Source: Pedosphaera parvula Ellin514
Lineage (GTDB): Bacteria; Verrucomicrobiota; Verrucomicrobiia; Limisphaerales; Pedosphaeraceae
Direction: 5' to 3'
Assembly: GCF_000172555.1 (NCBI RefSeq)
Contig: NZ_ABOX02000024.1
Span: forward strand, 35,021 to 99,020
DNA: 64,000 nucleotides
Shown: positions 42,338-51,497 of the stretch, piece by piece
How the letters are laid out: every line of letters begins with the position of its first letter
How positions within the stretch are numbered: position 1 is the first letter of the stretch
Notes under the pieces: model-generated
The model's input: only the letters and a program-made list of their open reading frames with translations
Databases searched by the model: none
What the model was told of the DNA's origin: nothing
Made by a program: the position numbers and the translations under genes

Positions 42338-43156
42338 TCACCTTGAATTGTAAAATGTTTGAAAACCTTTCAAGTCGTCCGTGTTGATCAAATCGACGCC
42401 ATCGGCCAGCATTTCCTTCCAGAAAGCGGGCCGGTCAGGCGCATCCCAAAAGCGTATGCGGCGACCCTGTTCATGGGCCTTGGTGACGAATTGAATCAAT
42501 CTTTCCTTTTCGTCCACCGGCATCTGGCCATGGCCCTGCCACTTGAAAAATTTACTCCAATCCTCACTGATCCAGGCCACGAGATTTGCGGGTGGATTCT
42601 TCTCCAAATCGGGAATTTTGCCATCGCAAACCGCATAACGCATGGCTTGAGCCTTGACCGCTTCGCGCGAGTAACCGCCGGTGAGGACCACAGTGATGGC
42701 GTTGGTTTCCAGTTTGCCATCTTTAAAGACGCTCAGAATATCGGAGTATTCGGCCAGAACCTTGCCAAGAACTGCATAGGTGGTTTTGCCCTCGGTTTTA
42801 AAATCAATCAGCAGCGTGCATTCCGGGCCGTTGGCATATAGCCGTCCACCATTCTTCTTGATGCGTTGGCGCATCGGATCCAGGTAGAGCGATTGCAAAG
42901 TCTTCGCTGGATCGACATCCCTGGAATTGTGAGCGACCAACAGTTGCCCATTCACTAAATGGATATCCGCCTCCACGCTGCAAAAGCCTTGCTCGACTGC
43001 ATCGAAGAACGGGTGCTTATGCTCGTAATCGTTATGGGCATGGGCGCGGGTGAGTGGAGCGGGATGATTGGTCGATTGTGCTCCTGAGTAGGTGATTGGT
43101 GTAACCGCCAGCGCAAGGAAAAGTGGCAATGTTCGAAGCGGGGAGAGTGTATTCAT
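42338..43156 (-). CDS. Exported PI-PLC/GDPD-like phosphodiesterase
   Basis: 272 residues with a signal peptide (LRTLPLFLALAVTPITYSGAQS). The barrel opens with RAHAHNDYEHKHPFFDAVEQGFCSVEADIHLVNGQLLVAHN: a His early, then E-A-D (ExD metal site) and a second His, the pattern of glycerophosphodiester phosphodiesterases and bacterial PI-PLC-like proteins. Later landmarks are LLIDFKTEG and INTDDL at the C-terminus. It probably hydrolyses phosphodiester bonds of lipid headgroups or related molecules in the periplasm, with a divalent metal. It is preceded 42 bp upstream by the amidohydrolase pair. Confidence 0.87.
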   Translation of the reverse strand: MNTLSPLRTLPLFLALAVTPITYSGAQSTNHPAPLTRAHAHNDYEHKHPFFDAVEQGFCSVEADIHLVNGQLLVAHNSRDVDPAKTLQSLYLDPMRQRIKKNGGRLYANGPECTLLIDFKTEGKTTYAVLGKVLAEYSDILSVFKDGKLETNAITVVLTGGYSREAVKAQAMRYAVCDGKIPDLEKNPPANLVAWISEDWSKFFKWQGHGQMPVDEKERLIQFVTKAHEQGRRIRFWDAPDRPAFWKEMLADGVDLINTDDLKGFQTFYNSR

Positions 43157-43198
43157 GATTTGTGGCGGGTTTTGGTGCGACGAATTTCGGGAGCAAAG

Positions 43199-44548
43199 CT
43201 ATTTGGTTCGAGGCCGATTCTTATATTTTTCGTAGAGGCGGGTGTGTCGGCTCTCCAGGCTGACTTCCTTTCCGGCGATCCACATTTGCTTCACATTCGC
43301 GCGCAGGTCTAGAATGCTGCCGTCACAAACAAAAAGCGTCGCTTCCTTGCCGGCTTCAATGGAGCCAAGCCGGTCTGCGATGCCCAAAATTTCGGCTGGA
43401 TAGAGCATCAGCCCTTTGAGCGCCTCCTCTTCCGGCAGACCGAAAGCCACCGCCTGGGCCGCTGAGTAAGGAAGATTCTTGGCCATGGCGGCATGAAAGC
43501 TGTCGGAACCAACGCTGAACGCCACTTTCACGCCGGCGCGGCGGAGTAATTCAGGTGTGCGATAATGCGCGTCGTAGGCTTCATAATCCCGTGGCGGTAT
43601 CGCGAAGGTGCGTTCAAAAACGACCGGTGTTTTGCTCGAGGAAAGAATGTCGGCAGCCATCATTGCATCGTTCCCATTCACCAACACTATTTTGTATTGG
43701 TTGGTTTGGGCCCAACGGAGAGCGGCTTTAATTTGCCGGAATTCATCAGCATGGACCATGATGGGAATCTCTCCACGGACCACGGGCAACATCGCTTCCC
43801 ACGGCGGATTGATGCCAAAATCAGTGCCTTTTCCTTTCGCGACCTCCCGTGCCTTCGCATAGGCGCGGGCTTCCAGAAAGAAATCGTCCAGCGACTTTAT
43901 CTTCAACTGGCGCTCCTTCGCCTGGTCTTCGAGAGATTTGTATTTGGATTGATCCTTGAACTTTTCCTTGGGCGTCGTGTCGAGCTTCATCTCCGGCCAA
44001 TACACATGCAGTGCGGCAGGACGTTTGATGGTCATTTGTTCGGTCGTCCAACCATCCAGCGCGACGACTCCGGAAACTCCTCCGACCACACCACCTTGCG
44101 GTGCGGGTTCGACATGAGAGATGCCATTGGCGCGAGTGACGGGAATAAGTTCGGAATCCGGGTTTACGGCAATCCAGGATTGCACCTCAGGGTGGTAGTC
44201 TCCCACTTCGCTCATATCGCGGGTGGCGCGCACGGCTTCGATTTCCGTCAAACCCAGCGCGCTGTCCAGTGCGATCATCCCGGGATAAAGGTGCTGGCTT
44301 TTGAGATCGATGACCTTGGCTGAGGAGGCTGTGAGATTCGTGCCAACCGCTTCAATCTTATTTCCATTCACCAACACCTGCCCGTTCGTGATGGTGCCGT
44401 GGGAGACGGTGTGCACAATGGCGTTGCTCAGCAACATGGATTCAGCCGAAACACGGCTGGCAGTAAAAGCCAGCAGGATACCAGCGACAGCCGACCACAA
44501 TGCGTGGTGGTAAGGCCGACTCGGTTTTCTTAAAAGATTATTCTTCAT
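43199..44548 (-). CDS. Amidohydrolase-like exported protein lacking the HxH motif
   Basis: 449 residues from the ATG at 44548, overlapping the upstream stop by 11 bp. Signal sequence around residues 15-35 (ALWSAVAGILLAFTASRVSA). It has the imidazolonepropionase/amidohydrolase frame: small beta-sandwich (LLSNAIVHTVSHGTITNGQVLVNGNKIEAVG), a barrel, and the C-terminal return (ILGIADRLGSIEAGKEATLFV). Where a working enzyme has G-x-x-D-x-H-x-H it reads PGMIALDSALGL, so the first two metal ligands are gone, while some later residues (VHADE) remain. It may act only as a partner of the upstream tandem protein. Confidence 0.85.
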   Translation of the reverse strand: MKNNLLRKPSRPYHHALWSAVAGILLAFTASRVSAESMLLSNAIVHTVSHGTITNGQVLVNGNKIEAVGTNLTASSAKVIDLKSQHLYPGMIALDSALGLTEIEAVRATRDMSEVGDYHPEVQSWIAVNPDSELIPVTRANGISHVEPAPQGGVVGGVSGVVALDGWTTEQMTIKRPAALHVYWPEMKLDTTPKEKFKDQSKYKSLEDQAKERQLKIKSLDDFFLEARAYAKAREVAKGKGTDFGINPPWEAMLPVVRGEIPIMVHADEFRQIKAALRWAQTNQYKIVLVNGNDAMMAADILSSSKTPVVFERTFAIPPRDYEAYDAHYRTPELLRRAGVKVAFSVGSDSFHAAMAKNLPYSAAQAVAFGLPEEEALKGLMLYPAEILGIADRLGSIEAGKEATLFVCDGSILDLRANVKQMWIAGKEVSLESRHTRLYEKYKNRPRTK

Positions 44549-47500
44549 CGAGACAATGCCGCACATGGCCATCGTACTTGTGTTCAAGGGATTGATGGAA
44601 AAAAGACTTATCATCCGAGCCGCCTTCACCGGAACCGCTGCCGTCATCGGAAAGCTTGGCCAGCTTTTGGGCTTTGGCGATGAGATCAGCGCGCTCCTGG
44701 CTCAGGGCTTTCGTGCGGGCAGGGGATAATGAATAGTCAAAATACTTTTTGCCTTCAATCCAGGTTTCCAGGCAGATGGTTTCGGAACTCAGGGGAGATT
44801 TGGACCAGAGAACAAAATCGGCATCCTTACCCGGTTCAAGCGAGCCGACATTTTTATCGATGTGCAACTGTTTCGCCGGATTCAACGTAACGAATTTCAG
44901 CGCCTCCTCTTCAGGAACCCCGCCATACTTCACAGCTTTGGCCGCTTCCAAATTCATGGTGCGGGCCAATTCGTCTGAATCAGAGTTAAAGGAAACCACC
45001 ACGCCGCGATCACGCATCAAACTGCCGTTGTAAGGAATGGCGTCGTACACTTCGAATTTGTAGGCCCACCAATCGGAGAAAGTGGATCCTCCCGCCCCGT
45101 GCTTCGCGATTTCATCGGCGATCTTGTAACCCTCCAGCACGTGCTGGAATGTGCCGATCTTTACGCCAAACCGCTCCATCAATCGCATCAGCATCAGGAT
45201 TTCATCCTGCCGATACGAATGGCAATGAATGAGACGTTTGCCCTGGATGATTTCGCCAATGGCTTCCAATTCCAAATCGCGACGGGGTGGCAGACCGCCC
45301 GACTTTTTATAATCGGCCCAAGCCTTGAGATATTGTTGCGCGGCCGTGAAACGGTTGGCAAAAAATGTTTCCACACCCATGCGGGTCTGCGGAAAACGTG
45401 TTACGGCTTTGTCACCCCAGTTCGCTTGCTTCACGTTTTCGCCGAGAGCAAATTTAATCCCAAGCATGGCTCCTTCGAATTTGAGACCTTCCGGTGTTTC
45501 ACCGTCGCGCAGTTTGATGACGCAGTTTTGGCCGCCGATTGGATTGGCGGAGCCGTGAAGCAGGTTGGCCACAGTCAGGCCGCCAGCCAGTTGCAGGTAA
45601 ATATTTTCGGTTTCAGAATTGACCACATCGCCAATCCTCACCATCGCCGTAGAGGGCAGGGTGGATTCGTTCACATCGCCAAGAATCATGCTGTGGCTGT
45701 GACAATCAATGATGCCGGGTGTGATGTTGAGGTTATCACCTTTAATGACTGTGGTGTCCTTGGGAACGCTGCTGTGGGCAAAAAGGTTCGTTCCAACCTG
45801 CTCAACTTTGCCGCCCTTGATATAGAAGTCAGCATTCTCCAACCGGCCTTCCGGACCGCAGGTCCAAATCGTCGCGCCGCGGATTAGCAGGGCGGGTGGA
45901 TTGCTGATGGCGCCGCGCCCTTCCAAAGGTGAATGGGCAATGCGCTTCTGCAGATCTTTCATCTTGGCCAGCTTCTTTTCCTTTTCCTCCTGCTTTTTAT
46001 CCTCTTTTGATTTGCCTGGCTCGGTTGTGGCAATCTCAGGTTTTGTCTCCGGCTTTGTCTCGGGTTTTGGTTTGGTCTTTTCAGGAGCGCCCGTCTCCGG
46101 AGATTCAGGCTGGATCTTGTTGGGATCGCCCCCTTCCGGCGTGGTGGGCTTTGCTACTTTTTCTTCGCGCTCCTGTGTCTTCGCTGGCTTCCCCTCCTTT
46201 TCCTCCTCCTCAGCAGATTCGCCGGGCACGCGATAAAACCGACCATCGATCCAGACGGAATGAACCTTTGATTCCGGATCGAAGTAGCCTTTCCCATTCA
46301 CGATCGTGAAGTTGGCCTGCTTGCCGGGTTCGATGGTTCCGAGCAAATTATCGAGACCGCAAAGTTTTGCCGGCACGGTCGTCATCGCCGCGAGCGCGTT
46401 GGTTTCGGACAAGCCGCGATCGATCGCCAGTCGCAGGTTTTTGCGGAAATCCTTTTTCTCGGTGAGTCCCGAAGTGGTCAGGGCAATCTCGAGTCCTTGA
46501 TTGTGCAGCACCGCCGGGTTTTCCGGAGCCCAATCCCACGCGCGCAATTCATCCAACGTCACCTGGCTCCAATCATCATCGCTGGGCATCTTCGGGAGCG
46601 CGGGATAATTAAGTGGAACGATGAATGGCACTCCCGCCGCTTTGGCCAGGTCCGGGCGACGCCATTCCTCGCCGCTCGAGACCATGTAAAAATCCAGATT
46701 CATCTCGTGCGCAATGCGCGCCGCACGATCCACCAGCAAGGCGTCCTTCGGATCGAAAACCACCTTCATCCGCTTTTGAGTCGCTGGCGCCAATGCTTCC
46801 AGACTCACATTGAAATTGAACGCCGGGCGCTTATGCACGTCGGGATGCTTCTGATGATATACCTGTTCGATAATATAATGTTGCGCGTCGAAGAAGGCCT
46901 GCCTCACCGCCGCCACCGCGCCCATCGGCGATTCGGGATAGGTATCTTCTTTGCGGTTTTCGAGGTCAAAGGAAACGTGTTGGAACACATCCGGTTTGAT
47001 GATGGCGTGGCTCGGTTCTTCATCCGAAAGCGCTACAAACGTGCTCGTGCCGCGAATAATCCCCTTGTTCGGAACCACATTGGCGGTGGTGAATCCCAGT
47101 TCCCGCAGACTCGCCAATACCTTGGCATCCGGAGCGAAGGTGCGGGCCATGCGACGTTCGGGTGTGACCAATCCCACTTCGCTTCCCGGCCCTTCGGTTT
47201 CGTGTTCCTGCGGAGTGGTGCCAAAAAATCTGATTCCACCGCCCGTCAGGCCGGAATCCTCCGAATCCTTCTTTTCCGCCTTGGCCGCAGGTTTGGCTTC
47301 AAGAGCGAGGTAAGGGTCGATTAAACCGGCATAGATCGTCAGCCCTTTCATGTCCCAAACCCGTGCATCGGCCGGAATGGCAAGATCCTTTCCCACCTTC
47401 TCAATAAAACCGTCCCGGATGAGGATCGTAGCGCCGTCCAAAGTTTCACCGGGCTTCACCACCACCTTCCCGCCCTTCAACGCATGCACCCCGAGCGGAA

Positions 47501-47618
47501 TGGGCCGAAACCCCGGCGGCACCAGTTCCGTCTCGGCGGTCACTGCCAGGGGAAGCGATAGGAACAAGGAGAGAATGATCCCGACAAAAAGAAACAGATG
47601 TTTATTATGCTTAATCAT
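44538..47618 (-). CDS. Exported tandem amidohydrolase, one degenerate and one intact module
   Basis: About 1026 residues from the ATG at 47618 (47639 also possible), with signal peptide MIKHNKHLFLFVGIILSLFL. Module 1 (to ~480) has the beta-sandwich (ILIRDGFIEKVG) and LGTIEPGKQANFTIV return but reads AGLIDPYLALE where the HxH metal motif belongs. A highly charged Lys/Glu/Pro/Thr linker (~490-580) joins module 2. That module has PGIIDCHSHSMILGD, HCHSYRQDEIL, SFNSDSDELART and SLEPGKDADFVLW, so all expected metal ligands appear present. It is an imidazolonepropionase-like hydrolase of the cell envelope. Overlaps the next gene by 11 bp: one translational unit. Confidence 0.9.
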   Translation of the reverse strand: MIKHNKHLFLFVGIILSLFLSLPLAVTAETELVPPGFRPIPLGVHALKGGKVVVKPGETLDGATILIRDGFIEKVGKDLAIPADARVWDMKGLTIYAGLIDPYLALEAKPAAKAEKKDSEDSGLTGGGIRFFGTTPQEHETEGPGSEVGLVTPERRMARTFAPDAKVLASLRELGFTTANVVPNKGIIRGTSTFVALSDEEPSHAIIKPDVFQHVSFDLENRKEDTYPESPMGAVAAVRQAFFDAQHYIIEQVYHQKHPDVHKRPAFNFNVSLEALAPATQKRMKVVFDPKDALLVDRAARIAHEMNLDFYMVSSGEEWRRPDLAKAAGVPFIVPLNYPALPKMPSDDDWSQVTLDELRAWDWAPENPAVLHNQGLEIALTTSGLTEKKDFRKNLRLAIDRGLSETNALAAMTTVPAKLCGLDNLLGTIEPGKQANFTIVNGKGYFDPESKVHSVWIDGRFYRVPGESAEEEEKEGKPAKTQEREEKVAKPTTPEGGDPNKIQPESPETGAPEKTKPKPETKPETKPEIATTEPGKSKEDKKQEEKEKKLAKMKDLQKRIAHSPLEGRGAISNPPALLIRGATIWTCGPEGRLENADFYIKGGKVEQVGTNLFAHSSVPKDTTVIKGDNLNITPGIIDCHSHSMILGDVNESTLPSTAMVRIGDVVNSETENIYLQLAGGLTVANLLHGSANPIGGQNCVIKLRDGETPEGLKFEGAMLGIKFALGENVKQANWGDKAVTRFPQTRMGVETFFANRFTAAQQYLKAWADYKKSGGLPPRRDLELEAIGEIIQGKRLIHCHSYRQDEILMLMRLMERFGVKIGTFQHVLEGYKIADEIAKHGAGGSTFSDWWAYKFEVYDAIPYNGSLMRDRGVVVSFNSDSDELARTMNLEAAKAVKYGGVPEEEALKFVTLNPAKQLHIDKNVGSLEPGKDADFVLWSKSPLSSETICLETWIEGKKYFDYSLSPARTKALSQERADLIAKAQKLAKLSDDGSGSGEGGSDDKSFFHQSLEHKYDGHVRHCLDEE

Positions 47619-47742
47619 CGGTGCGGACGCAGTATGCAAATCCGGTAAAACCTATACAAGCAGAGCTTTGGAAAGTCGACTGAACCGAAAATGTTCAAAG
47701 GAGGTGGATCTCCGGTTCGGATTCCTCCCGGTTCAAAAATAA

Positions 47743-47758
47743 CGATAAAAAAATATCG
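47743..47758. promoter_or_regulatory. Candidate operator CGATA-N6-TATCG, copy 1
   Basis: The inverted repeat CGATA (47743-47747) and TATCG (47754-47758), followed by AAACGATAAA, lies 33 bp before the DUF2975 start. The same arrangement is conserved at 61618-61633 before the second copy of the operon while the spacer differs. This suggests a binding site, perhaps for the XRE protein encoded downstream. Confidence 0.5.
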
Positions 47759-47790
47759 ACAAACGATAAATTATGAATCAAGATAGAAAC

Positions 47791-48264
47791 ATGAACCGAG
47801 GCTCAACAATATTTCTTCAAGGAGTGATTGTGCTTATCGGCATCGGCGCTCTTGCTTTCATGCTTTGGGAGCCTCACGTCGAGGGCGCAAATGCGAACGC
47901 CACACTGTTTCAGATGTATTTCAATTCCTTTGTGGTGTATGCCGTTATCGGTTCCACTCCGTTTTTCGCGGCCCTCTATCACGCATTCAAGGTGTTGGGA
48001 TACGTAAGACAAAACAAGACATTCTCGCAGGCGACCGTGAATTCTTTGCGGATCATAAAATATTGCGCACTGGCCCTTATCGGTTTTGTTGCGGTAAGCG
48101 TCATTTTCATGATCGGTGGCGACCGGGAAGACAGGCCGGCCGGGCTTTTCATGCGCATCCTCGTTACCGTTCCTTCAATCATCGTCGCCACCGTGGTGAC
48201 TATATCCGAGCGGATTTTGCAAAAGGCCCTGGATATAAAATCCGAGAACGACTTGACGGTATAA
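47791..48264 (+). CDS. DUF2975 family membrane protein, copy 1
   Basis: 157 residues from the ATG at 47791, which matches the start of the second copy at 61666. Four transmembrane helices (FLQGVIVLIGIGALAFMLW, FNSFVVYAVIGSTPFFAALYHAF, IIKYCALALIGFVAVSVIFMIGG, ILVTVPSIIVATVVTISERIL) with the family-typical SLRIIKYCA and the C-terminal ERILQKALDIKSENDLTV. DUF2975 proteins are regularly encoded just before a small XRE regulator, as in B. subtilis yoaS-yozG. The XRE gene begins 10 bp later. Confidence 0.9.
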   Translation: MNRGSTIFLQGVIVLIGIGALAFMLWEPHVEGANANATLFQMYFNSFVVYAVIGSTPFFAALYHAFKVLGYVRQNKTFSQATVNSLRIIKYCALALIGFVAVSVIFMIGGDREDRPAGLFMRILVTVPSIIVATVVTISERILQKALDIKSENDLTV

Positions 48265-48274
48265 GGGGACCAGC

Positions 48275-48478
48275 ATGGCAATCATCATCAATATCGACGT
48301 CATGTTGGCGAAGCGGAAGATGAGCGTCACCGAACTCGCCGAAAAAGTCGGCATCACGATGGCCAACATTTCCGTCTTGAAAAACGGCAAGGCCAAAGCC
48401 GTCCGGCTATCAACCTTGGAGGCGATTTGCAACGCCTTGGAATGCCAGCCCGGCGATATTTTGGAATATAAAAAGTAA
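48275..48478 (+). CDS. XRE-family regulator (YozG-like), copy 1
   Basis: 67 residues that are nearly all helix-turn-helix: INIDVMLAKRKMSVTELAEKVGITMANISVLKNGKAKAVR, then LSTLEAICNALECQPGDILEY. The pattern matches the Cro/C1 HTH_26-type family typically paired with DUF2975. It is probably an autoregulator of this two-gene unit. It differs from the second copy by very few residues (V/I in NIS.LKNG; I/V in PGD.LEY). Confidence 0.92.
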   Translation: MAIIINIDVMLAKRKMSVTELAEKVGITMANISVLKNGKAKAVRLSTLEAICNALECQPGDILEYKK

Positions 48479-48640
48479 AGACAGTGTCTCCGGGATAAGG
48501 CTCGATTGCCCCCCCATTCGCGTACGCGGTCCAGGTTTCAATCCCTCGCGCCAGCTTCCCAACCGACTTACGGCGAAAACCAAAATGATGGCAAATAGTA
48601 ATTACTTTGGCCCGACCCGTTTCTGACCCGTTTCTGTCAA
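48479..48640. repeat. Duplicated 3' flank of the DUF2975-XRE module, with GACCC blocks
   Basis: The stretch including CCCTCGCGCCAGCTTCCCAA, CTTACGGCGAAAACCAAAAT and TTTGGCCCGACCCGTTTCTG recurs at 62354-62670. On the minus strand it encodes HHFGFRRKSVGKLARGI in both copies, so it may be a residue of an old coding sequence. The copy here lacks ~150 bp found in the other, with the break at CGCGTACGCG-like sequence. Confidence 0.6.
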
Positions 48641-48780
48641 CGTCACCAAGTACCACATACCACAGTAATGATGCGCGGCGGCTGCATCCTGGCTGCAAGC
48701 TGGCATCGGACGAACTGTGATGCACCACCGCACGGATTTAAATTATTGCCGCCGGAACAGCGCTCATTATCATGTGAGAC

Positions 48781-49683
48781 ATGGGTGATAAGAGTGTTAA
48801 ACAGCCTGTGTTGGCACTGAAGGACTTTCTGACGGGGAGCCCTCCTGGGACTCTTTGTTCTGTTCGGCTTACGGGAGTGGCTGCTGGTATTAGTGTCCAG
48901 TTCAAGGTGCCCGTTCTTAATCTTTACTGCACCGATGAAGCATGCGAGGACTTTACGCAGTTTGATCCCAATGTTTCTGAACGCACTGTCCATGTTAATC
49001 CAGATGCGGACATCTTCATAAGTTATCGCTGTCGGCATTGCAGACGTTCACAAAAGACTTATGCATTGAGAATTACAGAAGCGGAAAGCTTCACCCTTAA
49101 TGAAATTGTTGAGGCCAGAATCTTAAAGTACGGAGAGCTTCCCGAGGTGAATCTTGCTCTAACAAGCCGCATCAGCAAGTTAATTGGCCAGGACAGGGAC
49201 TTCTTTTATAAAGGAGTAAAGGCGGAGTGCTCTGGTCTGGGGATCGCTGCATTCACCTATTATCGGCGAGTAGTGGAAAACCAAAAAGACAGAATTTTTG
49301 ATGAAATTATTAAGGTTTGCAAGCGACTCGGAGTCACGGGAGATATCGTTGCAGAACTCGAAAAGGCCAAGAAGGAGACCCAATTTACCAAGGCTGTTGG
49401 ACTTATTAAATCAGAGCTTCCTGATTCCTTAAAAATCGATAACCATAATCCCTTAACATTACTTCACGATGCTCTTAGTGATAGTATCCACAATGCCTCA
49501 GATGAGGATTGCTTGGCATTGGCACAGAGCATCAGAGTGGTTTTGTCAAAGTTGGCTGAGAATTTAAATTTTGCTCTCCAGCAAAAGGCTGAGCTAATGG
49601 GTGCAGTCAACCTGTTGCTTAATAGAAAGAATAAGAACAGCAGCCCTGAGAAACCGGCAAACGGTTCCACTAAGACTGACTAA
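48781..49683 (+). CDS. Zinc-finger protein with DUF4145-like C-terminal region
   Basis: 300 residues. An N-terminal four-cysteine knuckle is spread over LYCTDEACEDF and YRCRHCRRS (C-x4-C ... C-x2-C), a likely zinc ribbon. The C-terminal half (GLGIAAFTYYRRVVENQKDRIFDEIIKVCKRLG ... HNPLTLLHDALSDSIHNASDEDCLALAQSIRVVL) is helical and resembles the DUF4145-type domains (G.G.A...R..vE) that occur in restriction and defence proteins. The last 15 residues are polar and disordered. No toxin or methylase motif. It stands alone on the plus strand at the edge of the defence region, a position compatible with an accessory defence role, which is inferred. Confidence 0.75.
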   Translation: MGDKSVKQPVLALKDFLTGSPPGTLCSVRLTGVAAGISVQFKVPVLNLYCTDEACEDFTQFDPNVSERTVHVNPDADIFISYRCRHCRRSQKTYALRITEAESFTLNEIVEARILKYGELPEVNLALTSRISKLIGQDRDFFYKGVKAECSGLGIAAFTYYRRVVENQKDRIFDEIIKVCKRLGVTGDIVAELEKAKKETQFTKAVGLIKSELPDSLKIDNHNPLTLLHDALSDSIHNASDEDCLALAQSIRVVLSKLAENLNFALQQKAELMGAVNLLLNRKNKNSSPEKPANGSTKTD

Positions 49684-49821
49684 ACTCTGGTCAGTTCTGT
49701 TTTGATCTGGTGCCGATCGTAAGACTCGTGGCATTCTCGCAGACCAATCGCTTCCATTACCCAACTCCTGACGGACGCCGCGCTAACGCAGGAGAGGATG
49801 AAGAGGAAAATAGCCATGCGA

Positions 49822-50592
49822 TCAATTGAGGCGAGCTGTCGTTTCTTTCAGTTCGGCAAGCATTGCCGAATACAACTGGTCCAGCGTTATTTGATCGCTT
49901 TTACAGCGCTCCTGAAGAGAGCGGAGAGTTGATGCAGGTATAGTAAATGCGCGACCTTCCTTCGCAAGGGACATATCCGACACAAAAACCTGATCCATCA
50001 CGAGATTGGAATGATCGTGATAGGATTTGCCAACTACGCCTGCAACTCCGATGAGCCATCCCTTTTTGGAGGCTTCAACTTTAAAAACAGGCTCAGATGA
50101 AATCAAAATAAATGAAAACGATCCAGGTTCATTGCCCGCTGCAGGCAAGCACTTCGTCTTTGTAAAAGTCACAAGGAAATTGATGGTGGATTCGATTTCA
50201 TAGGCGATCCCTTCTCCCTTAAGCACATCAATTTTATTGCTCCTAGTAGTTGGATCGGGCGTGGAAGCAGCTACTTGTGACGTCTCGTTTGTTGTGCTCG
50301 TTGTCGCAGGCAAGATTGGTGCTTTTTGTGGCTTCCTGAAAGGCTGCTTCACTTCAGGCTGCTGGTCTGAGGATGAAACCAGGGCTAAAACTGCCAAACC
50401 GATGAAGCCCACGATTGCGAAAAGGAGCAGAGTCCATAGGCGACTTCTCTTAGGACGAGCTGTCCTTTGAGGAATGACGGGTGGAACTGGTGCAGCTATC
50501 CGTGGTGGGACATTGGGGCGCCCACAGTGGGGACAAGAAAATGCTTGATTGCTAATCCGCTGATTACACTCCGGGCAATTAATTAGTGCCAT
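49822..50592 (-). CDS. Zinc-ribbon membrane-anchored protein
   Basis: 256 residues. N-terminal double-CxxC zinc ribbon (INCPECNQRISNQAFSCPHCGRP), a Pro-rich basic stretch, one transmembrane helix (LWTLLLFAIVGFIGLAVLALV), a Ser/Thr/Pro linker and a C-terminal domain (~110-256) of beta strands (FSFILISSEPVFKVEASKKGWLIGVAGVVGKSYHD) and a final helix. The topology suggests ribbon inside and C-domain outside, or the reverse. No family recognised beyond the ribbon. It lies 32 bp downstream of the next membrane gene in the same direction, possibly the tail of the Abi operon transcript. Confidence 0.78.
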   Translation of the reverse strand: MALINCPECNQRISNQAFSCPHCGRPNVPPRIAAPVPPVIPQRTARPKRSRLWTLLLFAIVGFIGLAVLALVSSSDQQPEVKQPFRKPQKAPILPATTSTTNETSQVAASTPDPTTRSNKIDVLKGEGIAYEIESTINFLVTFTKTKCLPAAGNEPGSFSFILISSEPVFKVEASKKGWLIGVAGVVGKSYHDHSNLVMDQVFVSDMSLAKEGRAFTIPASTLRSLQERCKSDQITLDQLYSAMLAELKETTARLN

Positions 50593-50624
50593 AGTTCCTT
50601 AATCCTTATATTGGCAAAGCAGCT

Positions 50625-51497
50625 TCACTTTCCGTCATACACTTGTTCCTTCTGAACACGTGGAGGCTCCACAAAATCTATTACTGGCACGGGCTTAACC
50701 TCACTGATCAGCTTTCCCTTTTTATCTCTCGTCCGCCGCATTGTAACTAGCCCCCATTTTGGTTTTTGTGGAGGCACATCATATTCCCACGTCGAGTCGT
50801 TCACGTGCAAAACGACAAGCCCTGATACTACTTCTGCATTTCTATCCATTTCGGAAAATTGTAAGATAAATGAGTCAACCTCGTTGAATTGCTTAACGAT
50901 TGTTTTTGATCCTTTCAGATCAACATCAAAAGAATTGAAACTTGCTTTGTCCTCTGCGAATTCCAGTCGGGCGTCGCGTTGGTTGGTCGTACCCATATTC
51001 CACAGGAAGCAATCATGAGATACGAGTGATAACAAAGTGGTGTTTGATCCAGATGGACTAAAAAATCTTAGCTGAGCCCCGAACGGTTCCTCTGGTTTTG
51101 ATATAAACAGCGGTGTCTGATTGGATGGCGTTTTGATGATAAGACGAGCAGATGCTGATGCGCTTGCCACCTTCTTTTTAAGCGGATCATTGCACCATTC
51201 AGAATACGCTGTGATTCCAGCCAAAATAACTTCGATGAACACTCCGATTATGACCAGCCACTCACCCAAGGTCTTGATTTTTTTTATGAACCTTAATTGT
51301 CGAACATTTTTGAAATGCTCTTTTTCTGCTGCTTGTTCAAAAATTAACCCAACGACAACAATGAAGCCCCCTGAACCAGCAACTGACACCTTGGAAAAAA
51401 GTGATTCATTCCTGAGTAAAAGGAATTCAACCACAATAAGTGCGCACACCGAAACGGCAATTACAACCTTCGAAAAAATCGATCCTGTCCCCTTCAT
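50625..51497 (-). CDS. Membrane protein, unknown function
   Basis: 290 residues. Three hydrophobic helices in the first ~110 residues (FSKVVIAVSVCALIVVEFLLL, VSVAGSGGFIVVVGLIF, LGEWLVIIGVFIEVILAGITAY) separated by a charged helix (EQAAEKEHFKNVRQLRFIKKIKTLG). A ~180-residue beta-rich soluble domain follows (ARLIIKTPSNQTPLFIS..., VVSGLVVLHVNDSTWEYDVP). This helix-charged coil-helix layout is reminiscent of membrane-effector modules such as SLATT, but sequence motifs are not decisive. It is 162 bp downstream of the Abi-type operon, on the same strand. Confidence 0.7.
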   Translation of the reverse strand: MKGTGSIFSKVVIAVSVCALIVVEFLLLRNESLFSKVSVAGSGGFIVVVGLIFEQAAEKEHFKNVRQLRFIKKIKTLGEWLVIIGVFIEVILAGITAYSEWCNDPLKKKVASASASARLIIKTPSNQTPLFISKPEEPFGAQLRFFSPSGSNTTLLSLVSHDCFLWNMGTTNQRDARLEFAEDKASFNSFDVDLKGSKTIVKQFNEVDSFILQFSEMDRNAEVVSGLVVLHVNDSTWEYDVPPQKPKWGLVTMRRTRDKKGKLISEVKPVPVIDFVEPPRVQKEQVYDGK

